A DNA stretch of 5,729 nt from Candidatus Dadabacteria bacterium (GTDB taxonomy: Bacteria; Desulfobacterota_D; UBA1144; Nemesobacterales; JAJCZQ01), in NCBI GenBank assembly GCA_030624695.1, contig JAUXJP010000076.1, forward strand, positions 1-5,729. Reading direction: 5' to 3'. The position numbers and the translations under genes are program-made. Below are positions 1 through 4,977 of this stretch, piece after piece (the first letter of the stretch is position 1; every line of letters begins with the position of its first letter). The notes beneath the pieces were generated by a model, which saw only the letters and a list, made by a program, of their open reading frames with translations, did not search any database and was not told the DNA's origin.

Positions 1-221
1 ACATCAGAGGGAACTATCCCCTTACCCATGGTGTCTACAACAGGTGCACCGGCGATGATTGCACCCAAAAGGGCAAAGATGGCAATTAAAATCACTGCCT
101 GTCTTTTTGTCCGGACCCCTGCACCATAGGAAGTCGCCATAGAAGCAGCTGCATTATTTGCCCCAATATTAAGGGCAAGAAATACTGATAAAACAACTGC
201 TATAATAATAAAAATACTCAA
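1..221 (-). CDS. PiT-family inorganic anion transporter (phosphate or CysP-like sulfate permease), N-terminal part
   Basis: Integral inner-membrane permease, probably ion-coupled, importing phosphate or sulfate. Only the first 73 codons are present; the gene runs off the left edge. Visible are a first hydrophobic segment (about residues 2-19), the PiT signature region GANNAAASMATSYGAG (20-35), a basic loop RTKRQ (37-41), a second hydrophobic segment (about 42-59) and GKGIVP (66-71). Classical phosphate permeases read GAND here, whereas the second N is present instead of D; the AAASM stretch recalls the B. subtilis sulfate permease CysP, so the substrate is open. The start is TTG at 219-221: the frame is closed upstream by TAG, and GGAG lies 6 nt before the TTG. 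An ATG 4 nt further upstream is out of frame and meets a stop after two codons. The gene is divergent from the sigma-54 activator and has its own sigma-54 promoter. Family assignment is firm; the exact substrate is not. Confidence 0.85.
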   Translation of the reverse strand, partial: MSIFIIIAVVLSVFLALNIGANNAAASMATSYGAGVRTKRQAVILIAIFALLGAIIAGAPVVDTMGKGIVPSD

Positions 222-227
222 ATCATG

Positions 228-231
228 CTCC
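228..231 (-). promoter_or_regulatory. Ribosome binding site deciding the TTG start of the transporter
   Basis: GGAG on the minus strand, 6 nt before the TTG at 219-221. It supports this TTG as the true start. The same GGAG-6 nt-TTG geometry recurs at the nucleotidase gene at the other end of the window. Confidence 0.7.
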
Positions 232-262
232 GATTTCTAAATATATTAAGTTTTGTAACATA

Positions 263-278
263 AGCAATCATAGTGCCA
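263..278 (-). promoter_or_regulatory. Sigma-54 (RpoN) promoter for the PiT-family transporter
   Basis: The minus strand reads TGGCAC, five bases (TATGA), then TTGCT. This matches the -24/-12 consensus at every specified base, and the spacing between the invariant GG and GC is exactly 10 nt. Counting 12 nt from the -12 C (position 264) puts the transcription start near 252, giving a leader of about 31 nt before the TTG start, with the GGAG ribosome binding site inside it. Such promoters require an AAA+ enhancer-binding protein, and one is encoded immediately on the other side of this region. The match and spacing are seen directly; its use is inferred. Confidence 0.85.
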
Positions 279-375
279 GATGTGACCCAATATTATCTTA
301 AGATCTTTAACCTACTGTAATTAATAGATTATATTTATTGTTGAATACCGAATATCTAAAGAATCCTTGTTTTTA

Positions 376-404
376 TTGATTACAATTTAAACAGGTTGTA
401 TAAT
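376..404 (+). promoter_or_regulatory. Sigma-70-type promoter for the sigma-54 activator gene
   Basis: TTGATT at 376-381 (4 of 6 to consensus) and TATAAT at 399-404 (6 of 6) are separated by exactly 17 bp. Transcription would start around 410-412, only 8-10 nt before the ATG at 420, so the mRNA would have almost no leader. This agrees with the lack of a Shine-Dalgarno sequence there, and it rules out the TTG at 396 as a start because that codon would lie upstream of the transcript. Confidence 0.65.
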
Positions 405-418
405 TTTGAAACAGTTGT
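389..418 (+). repeat. Paired direct repeat, candidate activator/operator site
   Basis: AAACAGGTTGT at 389-399 recurs as AAACAGTTGT at 409-418, differing by one inserted G, with the copies starting exactly 20 bp apart (about two helical turns). The pair straddles the TATAAT of the activator promoter and the predicted transcription start. Relative to the predicted sigma-54 start at 252 it lies at -137 to -166, the usual zone for enhancer-binding-protein sites. The repeat is seen; binding is inferred. Short A/T-rich repeats do arise by chance. Confidence 0.4.
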
Positions 419-419
419 C

Positions 420-1805
420 ATGAAAAAGAACAATAAAAAAACCTCAATATTACTATTTTCTAAGGATTCAGAACTCTTTGGAGAGATTCAAACAATATTA
501 AAAAAAATTGCTGATATTCAGATGATTGAAGAGTTCAGTAATGATTTAAATCCGGACATTTCTTTAATAGATGTGGATACGGTTGGAATATCACTTCTCT
601 CAAAATTAAAGGACAGGTCATTTGTAATAATACTTACCAGGGAAAAAGGTTCGAGGTATATGATTGAGTCTATGACCTTCGGCGCCTTTGACTGCCTTCA
701 ACTTCCTATTAATAAAGTAACTTTCAATGATTCAATTAGTAAAGCTCTCCAGATTGAAGACGAGCTGGAAGGTGAAGTCATAAATTACTCAGGTGCTATT
801 GAGGGGCAGGGCGTTGCATGTGCCATTGTGGGTGATTCCCCGATGCTCCAGGAAGTATGCAAACTGATAGGGCAGATGGGGAGAGTTGATGTACCGATTT
901 TGATAACGGGGGAGAGCGGTACAGGTAAGGACCTTGTGGCAGAATCAATATGGAAAGTAAGTACAAGGTGGGAAGAGCCGTTTGTGACAATCAACTGCGC
1001 GGCTATTCCGGAGCCTTTGCTTGAAGCCGAACTTTTTGGATATGAAAAAGGAGCATTTACGGGCGCTAACTCTATGCGGATTGGCAAGTTTGAGGAAGCG
1101 AACGGGGGAGTAATTTTTCTTGATGAAATTGGGGATATGTCACTTTCCCTGCAGGCAAAGATACTCAGGGTTCTTCAAAACGGTTCTATTCAAAAATTAG
1201 GTGAGAATAAAAATATCAAGGTGGATATAAGGGTAATTGCAGCAACCAATAAAAGTCTTGAAAGGCTCGTAGAGGATGGAAAATTCAGGGAAGACCTTTA
1301 TTTTAGAATCAATGTAGTAAATTTAAACCTGCCGCCCCTTAAAGAAAGAAAAGAAGATATACCCCTGTTATCAGAATGTTTTATCAGGAGGTACAGCTCC
1401 CAGATGGGTAAAGAAATAAAAGGCGTTACGGTATTGTTTACAAAGATGTTAATGGAATACCACTGGCCGGGAAACGTCAGGGAACTCGAGAATACCATAA
1501 GAAAGGCAATCGCTTTTACCAAAACCCCTTACCTTACTACATTTGATATTGACCTGAATCAGAATGCTCCTCATAAAAATAATTTTTCACATGAATTACT
1601 CGATAGTACACTCAGGGATTCTGTGAAGGAACTTATAAATTCAGACGATTCTGCTAATATTTATAAGCAGTTACTAAAAGACACGGAGAGCATTGTCCTG
1701 GACGAGGTGATGAAAGCAACAAACGGCAACAGGTCAAAGGCCTCGAGGATACTCGGAATTAGCAGGCTTACACTTCTTAGGAAACTAAAAGAATCAACTG
1801 CCTGA
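420..1805 (+). CDS. NtrC-family sigma-54-dependent transcriptional activator with degenerate receiver domain
   Basis: Cytoplasmic activator (461 aa) that hydrolyses ATP to open sigma-54 promoters. Residues about 7-112 form a receiver-like domain. Asp51 and Thr73 sit at the phosphoacceptor and switch positions, but the acidic pair is replaced by Ser14-Lys15 and the conserved Lys of the KP motif by Leu95. The AAA+ domain (about 135-365) is complete: Walker A GESGTGK (164-170), sigma-54-contacting GAFTGA (211-216), Walker B VIFLDE (231-236), sensor I AATN (274-277), candidate arginine fingers R290 and R296, and WPGNVREL (349-356). A Fis-type helix-turn-helix closes the protein (about 426-458). 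The chosen start is ATG 420; an in-frame TTG at 396 lies upstream of the predicted transcript start. No Shine-Dalgarno is visible. No sensor kinase is adjacent. The divergent transporter with a sigma-54 promoter is the obvious target. Confidence 0.93.
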   Translation: MKKNNKKTSILLFSKDSELFGEIQTILKKIADIQMIEEFSNDLNPDISLIDVDTVGISLLSKLKDRSFVIILTREKGSRYMIESMTFGAFDCLQLPINKVTFNDSISKALQIEDELEGEVINYSGAIEGQGVACAIVGDSPMLQEVCKLIGQMGRVDVPILITGESGTGKDLVAESIWKVSTRWEEPFVTINCAAIPEPLLEAELFGYEKGAFTGANSMRIGKFEEANGGVIFLDEIGDMSLSLQAKILRVLQNGSIQKLGENKNIKVDIRVIAATNKSLERLVEDGKFREDLYFRINVVNLNLPPLKERKEDIPLLSECFIRRYSSQMGKEIKGVTVLFTKMLMEYHWPGNVRELENTIRKAIAFTKTPYLTTFDIDLNQNAPHKNNFSHELLDSTLRDSVKELINSDDSANIYKQLLKDTESIVLDEVMKATNGNRSKASRILGISRLTLLRKLKESTA

Positions 1806-1836
1806 TCGAGGGATTATCGGCTGGAAATAATATTGA

Positions 1837-2376
1837 TTAAAGAAGATCTGAAATTTTAAAAATAGAAAAATAATCGTAACCAAGTTCTTTGAATTTCCCT
1901 TCGGCTCCTTCTTCCCTGTCCACAATAACCATCACCTTGCAAATTGTAGCACCTGCTTTTTCAAGAGCATAAATAGCTTTTAATACGGAACCGCCTGTTG
2001 TAACAACATCTTCAACCACCACTACGTTGTCCCCTTCATTGAGGTTACCTTCGATCAGTTTTCCGGTACCGTGATCTTTTGCTTCCTTACGCACGAGAAA
2101 GCCGTTTAATGCTATATCTTTAATTCCGGCCTGGGTTAATACTGAACCCACAATAGGGTCTGCTCCCATTGTAGGGCCGCCGACTGTATTAATCTTCGGG
2201 TCCCGGAGTATTTCTTCCAGAAAAATTTCCCCAATAAGGCTTAGTCCTTCTGAATCTAACGTGGTTAGTCTTCCATCTATGTAATAATCACTTTCTTTGC
2301 CGGAGGCCAGTGTAAAATTACCCCTTAGAATTGATTTGTCTTTTAATATTTCTGCAAGTCTGTCTTTTTTGTTCAT
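1837..2376 (-). CDS. pyrE: Orotate phosphoribosyltransferase
   Basis: Cytoplasmic enzyme of pyrimidine biosynthesis: orotate plus PRPP gives orotidine 5'-monophosphate and pyrophosphate. The 179-residue product has the usual bacterial length. Visible motifs are FTLASGKESDYYIDGR (21-36), VGGPTMGADPIV (65-76), the catalytic loop with RKEAK (96-100) and DHGTGK (101-106), and the PRPP-binding loop VVVVEDVVTTGGS (118-130). The start is ATG 2374-2376, preceded 7 nt upstream by GGAGG inside CGGAGGG. A TTG seven codons earlier (2395-2397) is rejected because this ribosome binding site would then lie inside the gene. It is convergent with the activator gene (31-bp gap, no clear terminator) and divergent from the glycosyltransferase. 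No other pyrimidine gene is in view, so it appears to stand alone. Confidence 0.96.
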   Translation of the reverse strand: MNKKDRLAEILKDKSILRGNFTLASGKESDYYIDGRLTTLDSEGLSLIGEIFLEEILRDPKINTVGGPTMGADPIVGSVLTQAGIKDIALNGFLVRKEAKDHGTGKLIEGNLNEGDNVVVVEDVVTTGGSVLKAIYALEKAGATICKVMVIVDREEGAEGKFKELGYDYFSIFKISDLL

Positions 2377-2382
2377 TGTCGG

Positions 2383-2388
2383 CCCTCC
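2383..2388 (-). promoter_or_regulatory. Ribosome binding site deciding the pyrE start
   Basis: GGAGGG on the minus strand; its GGAGG core ends 7 nt before the ATG at 2374-2376. This is the strongest Shine-Dalgarno match in the window and fixes the pyrE start at that ATG rather than the in-frame TTG at 2395-2397. Confidence 0.8.
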
Positions 2389-2420
2389 GAATTTCAAATA
2401 GGCTATAATAACATTTTTAA

Positions 2421-2449
2421 ATTACAAAATTTTTATGCGTAATTGTTAA
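2421..2449 (-). promoter_or_regulatory. pyrE: Sigma-70-type promoter for pyrE
   Basis: On the minus strand TTAACA (2449-2444, 5 of 6 to the -35 consensus) and TGTAAT (2426-2421, 5 of 6 to the -10 consensus) are separated by exactly 17 bp. Transcription would start near 2414, giving a leader of about 38 nt that contains the GGAGG site. The -35 box ends only 3 bp from the ATG of the divergent glycosyltransferase gene. A/T-rich DNA makes chance matches common, so this is moderate evidence. Confidence 0.5.
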
Positions 2450-2452
2450 AAT

Positions 2453-3850
2453 ATGTTTCCGGAAAAATTGAGAAAAACTAATATAATTTATTTTTTAGGG
2501 ATTCTACAATTAATAGTTTCTTTATTGCTGCTGAATATTTCATGCAGGTTTAGCCCTAAGATTCCTCTATTAGAAAGACCCGTTATTCTTTTTGTAACAA
2601 TACTTATTATTCTTTCTATTCTATACCTTTTCGCAGTCAATTTCAGACTTTCCTCAGGTAATGTTAAACGGTTGCTTTTTTTTATATTTACAATCGGCTT
2701 AGTGATAAGGGTAGCTATGCTTTTTTCTGTCCCTGTCCTTGAGGATGATTTTAACAGGTACCTTTGGGACGGTGCTGTTTCGGGTAACGGTATAAATCCT
2801 TATGTTTACAGTCCCCTGCAGGTATTGAATGAAGACCCGGAAATACTCGGGACCCTTAAAAGCCAGGCCGGAAAAATTCTTAATAATGTAAATCACCCAC
2901 ATGTAAAAACAATCTATCCACCGGTTAGCCAGTTTGTGTTTGCACTTTCCTATAAGCTTGCCCCATTTAATTTATTAGCCTGGAAAATTGTACTCTTACT
3001 TTTTGACCTGGTTACTTTTTTCCTGCTCTTATATTCACTCAGGATTATTGGCCTTTCACCTTTAAATGTCCTGATTTACTGGTGGAATCCCCTTCTTATT
3101 AATGAAATATTTGTTTCCGGGCATTTTGAGGTAATAGCATTCCCATTTGTAATTTCAGCCTTCTTATTAATAAACAGGAAGTTTGTTATTTCTGCCCTGG
3201 GTAGCCTGGCACTAGCAGCCGGGGTCAAGCTTTGGCCTGTTTTCCTGTTTCCACTACTATTAAAAAAGAACCATAAAAGTCTCGCGGGACTTATAAAATC
3301 ATCAATTATATTCTCAATTTTTTTAGCAGCAATTTTTATACCTATTGCTATGGTGCAATTGGCCAGTTCGTCCGGATTTGTTGCATATAGTCAAACATGG
3401 GAAAACAACAGCTCACTATTCAGAATATTTTTATTTACCGGTGAACAGATATTAAATTATTTGAGTATTCATCCCGGACATGCACAAAGATATACAAGGG
3501 TTTTTGTAGCATTATTAACCATTGCCTGGGTTTTGTACCAGGCCTTGAAATATGACAGGACCTTATTTGACCTATACCGAAGGAGTCTATTTATTGTGGC
3601 AGCAATATTTCTTATAGGCCCTACGCAGTTTCCCTGGTACTACACATGGATGCTTCCTTTCCTGGCAGTTACACCCAGGTTTTCCCTGCTTTTCCTGACC
3701 ACACTGCTGCCTCTTTATTACCTGAGGTATTACCTTGAGCCTTCAGGCAGACTGGATGTATTTAATAACTATGTTGTCTGGATAGAGTTTATACCCGTAT
3801 GGATATTAATTGTCCTGGAGAGCAGGAAAAAACTGTTAGCAAATTTTTAA
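2453..3850 (+). CDS. Multi-pass membrane GT-C-type glycosyltransferase (GT87/DUF2029-like mannosyltransferase family)
   Basis: Probable polyprenyl-phosphate-sugar-dependent glycosyltransferase that adds a sugar, perhaps mannose, on the outer face of the cytoplasmic membrane. The 465-residue protein has roughly 12 hydrophobic segments, the first three at about 10-28, 41-60 and 72-92. The loop after the third carries the GT-C acidic motif LEDD (96-99) followed by RYLWDG (102-107) and GINPYVYSP (113-121). YPPVSQFVFAL (155-165) and PWYYTWMLPFL (394-404) are also typical of this family. The donor and acceptor cannot be read from sequence. Start ATG 2453 has no Shine-Dalgarno; a TATAAT at 2404-2409 could be its -10 but has no partner -35. 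The gene is divergent from pyrE, and its last 15 bp overlap the convergent patatin gene. No other cell-envelope glycosylation gene is adjacent, so the pathway is unknown. Confidence 0.85.
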   Translation: MFPEKLRKTNIIYFLGILQLIVSLLLLNISCRFSPKIPLLERPVILFVTILIILSILYLFAVNFRLSSGNVKRLLFFIFTIGLVIRVAMLFSVPVLEDDFNRYLWDGAVSGNGINPYVYSPLQVLNEDPEILGTLKSQAGKILNNVNHPHVKTIYPPVSQFVFALSYKLAPFNLLAWKIVLLLFDLVTFFLLLYSLRIIGLSPLNVLIYWWNPLLINEIFVSGHFEVIAFPFVISAFLLINRKFVISALGSLALAAGVKLWPVFLFPLLLKKNHKSLAGLIKSSIIFSIFLAAIFIPIAMVQLASSSGFVAYSQTWENNSSLFRIFLFTGEQILNYLSIHPGHAQRYTRVFVALLTIAWVLYQALKYDRTLFDLYRRSLFIVAAIFLIGPTQFPWYYTWMLPFLAVTPRFSLLFLTTLLPLYYLRYYLEPSGRLDVFNNYVVWIEFIPVWILIVLESRKKLLANF

Positions 3851-3856
3851 TAGTTT
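3830..3856. terminator. A/T-rich inverted repeat over the convergent gene overlap, possible weak terminator
   Basis: AAACTGTTA (3830-3838) can pair with TAATAGTTT (3848-3856) around a 9-nt loop. In the plus-strand RNA all nine positions pair if one G-U is allowed; in the minus-strand RNA there is one A-C mismatch. On the minus strand the stem runs straight into a six-T run (three of them in the arm), as in an intrinsic terminator for the patatin gene. The stem has a single G-C pair and is weak. The two stop codons of the converging genes lie in opposite arms. Confidence 0.3.
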
Positions 3857-4741
3857 CTTAATTTCCGGCAACTTTTCTTTTGTTGCCTTATATCCTGCCT
3901 CTATACCCTCTTTGCTTTTATGAAAATCCAGAACGCCTATTTCAGTTACGTCGGGTGTAATTACTATATCGGGGTTGCCGAGCTGTATCTGGTTTTCTAT
4001 CATCCTTGACTGGGATATGACTGAAATTCTTTGTACTATATCAACTACGGTTTTATCGTAAAAAAGTTTCTTATCTTTTTCAAATAAATATAGAGTTTCA
4101 CCAAGTTTTTTTATGTAATCGCTTAAATGGTCAATCTCAGTCTTAAAGGGCAAATCATCGAGAATACCTTTAGTCCCCGCTTCTTCGGAAAAGGTTTTGA
4201 ATTTGCTTATAAGATCAACTGCAACTACAAAATCAGCACCCAGTTTTCTTGCGGAATTCACGGGAACAGGCTCCATAACCCCACCATCAACAAGAAACCT
4301 GTCTCCATCGATTACAGGGGTAAAAAGCCCGGGTATCGCAATACTTGACCGTATGGCCATTCCCAGGTTGCCTTTTGTAAAACTAACAGTTTCACCCTTA
4401 TTAATATCAACACTGACAGCGGCATATTTTATCGGCAGTTCTTCTATTTTTTCCTGGGTTATTACTTTTTGTAAAAGTTGGTTTATATAATTACCACTGA
4501 GCAGGCCATGTTTTGAAAAGGCAGGAGTTAGTATCCGGGGAAGATCAGTAATATTAATTTTTAAAGATATTTCTTCCAGTTTTTCAATACCACCCCCTGC
4601 GTACACCGCACCTACAAATGATCCTATGCTCGTACCGGTAACGATATCAAAATGTATATCAAGTTCTTTTAGTGCTTTAAGTACACCCAGGTGAGCGTAT
4701 CCTTTTGCACCACCGCCACCAAGTGCGATAGCCTTTTTCAT
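3836..4741 (-). CDS. Patatin-like phospholipase, RssA-type
   Basis: Serine acyl hydrolase expected to cleave acyl esters of phospholipids or lipids by a Ser-Asp dyad. At 301 aa it matches the length of bacterial RssA-type proteins. The patatin signatures are intact: oxyanion-hole glycine motif GGGGAKG (8-14), nucleophile motif GTSIG (36-40) with Ser38, and the DGG motif (152-154) with Asp152. GLLSGNY (79-85) is also typical. The N-terminus starts directly with the catalytic core, with no signal peptide, so the protein is probably cytoplasmic or peripheral to the membrane. The C-terminal third (about 180-301) is charged and less characteristic. Start ATG 4739-4741 comes just before the glycine motif; there is no Shine-Dalgarno, only A/T-rich sequence with a TATAAA at 4757-4752 lacking a good -35. 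The gene overlaps the convergent glycosyltransferase gene by 15 bp. The true substrate is unknown. Confidence 0.93.
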   Translation of the reverse strand: MKKAIALGGGGAKGYAHLGVLKALKELDIHFDIVTGTSIGSFVGAVYAGGGIEKLEEISLKINITDLPRILTPAFSKHGLLSGNYINQLLQKVITQEKIEELPIKYAAVSVDINKGETVSFTKGNLGMAIRSSIAIPGLFTPVIDGDRFLVDGGVMEPVPVNSARKLGADFVVAVDLISKFKTFSEEAGTKGILDDLPFKTEIDHLSDYIKKLGETLYLFEKDKKLFYDKTVVDIVQRISVISQSRMIENQIQLGNPDIVITPDVTEIGVLDFHKSKEGIEAGYKATKEKLPEIKKLLKIC

Positions 4742-4802
4742 GATTAAATATTTTATATCAAAATAATGAATTCATACAGCTTTAATATGCCAGATTGAGT
4801 TT

Positions 4803-4910
4803 TTGCCTCTTGAAGAAAAAAGTGAACCAATTGCAGAACCCCTGGTATCAACAAACGGTACTACTAATTTTAACCAAATTAAGTCGGTAATTGACGGTTA
4901 TACAGACTAG
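4803..4910 (+). pseudogene. Short coding-like frame, possible remnant of a protein C-terminus
   Basis: A plus-strand frame from TTG 4803 to TAG 4908-4910 encodes 35 residues beginning MPLEEKSEPIAEPLVST and ending VIDGYTD. The frame stays open upstream to a TGA at 4767-4769 but has no ATG and no convincing ribosome binding site. Its amino-acid make-up looks more like real protein than random translation of A/T-rich DNA, suggesting the tail of a decayed gene. I do not recognise the family. It could equally be chance within this intergenic stretch (4742-4977). Confidence 0.22.
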
Positions 4911-4912
4911 GA

Positions 4913-4940
4913 TTTAAAAAACTTAATTTTCCATTATACT
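4913..4940 (+). promoter_or_regulatory. Possible sigma-70-type promoter for the nucleotidase gene
   Basis: TTTAAA (4913-4918, 4 of 6) and TATACT (4935-4940, 5 of 6) are separated by 16 bp. Transcription would start near 4947, leaving a leader of about 31 nt that contains the GGAG ribosome binding site at 4968-4971. The surrounding DNA is A/T-rich, so the match is modest. Confidence 0.35.
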
Positions 4941-4967
4941 TCCACGGTATTTTTAAAATTAATTCCC

Positions 4968-4971
4968 GGAG
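4968..4971 (+). promoter_or_regulatory. Ribosome binding site deciding the TTG start of the nucleotidase
   Basis: GGAG (in CCCGGAGAA) lies 6 nt before the TTG at 4978-4980. The in-frame TAA at 4960-4962 leaves no other start between it and the TTG, so this site fixes the start. Confidence 0.7.
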
Positions 4972-4977
4972 AACAAT

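Noticed and set aside
240..267. Sigma-70-like promoter for the transporter (TTGCTT-16 bp-TATATT, minus strand)
   Set aside because: The -35 matches only 3 of 6 bases and is part of the sigma-54 -12 element; the sigma-54 reading is far better and gives a more sensible leader length.
295..304. Perfect 10-bp palindrome ATCTTAAGAT in the divergent regulatory region
   Set aside because: A palindrome of this length is not surprising in about 170 bp of A/T-rich DNA, and no second copy supports an operator.
396..419. Upstream TTG start for the sigma-54 activator
   Set aside because: The TTG overlaps the predicted -10 region and lies before the predicted transcript start; there is no properly spaced ribosome binding site, and the ATG at 420 begins a natural MKKNNKK N-terminus.
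785..1087. Reading frames on the minus strand inside the activator gene
   Set aside because: They are antisense to the conserved AAA+ domain, and their translations look like no known protein; the plus-strand motifs explain the sequence.
1806..1836. Possible terminator between the activator gene and pyrE
   Set aside because: Only a 5-bp A/T stem (ATTAT/ATAAT) can be drawn, with no T-run; it is too weak to call.
2377..2397. Seven-codon N-terminal extension of pyrE from a TTG
   Set aside because: A strong GGAGG site lies within the extension, at proper distance from the ATG at 2376, so the extension is the untranslated leader.
2404..2409. TATAAT as a -10 box for the glycosyltransferase gene
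   Set aside because: The bases 16-18 bp upstream are GC-rich (around GGCCCT) and do not resemble a -35; left as a mention only.
4127..4490. Plus-strand reading frames inside the patatin gene
   Set aside because: They are shadows of the minus-strand gene, which carries intact GGGGAKG, GTSIG and DGG motifs.
4778..4793. Sigma-54-like sequence upstream of the patatin gene (minus strand, TGGCAT followed by AGCTG)
   Set aside because: The GG-to-GC spacing is 9 nt rather than 10, and the TT before GC is absent; such a spacing change normally abolishes activity.
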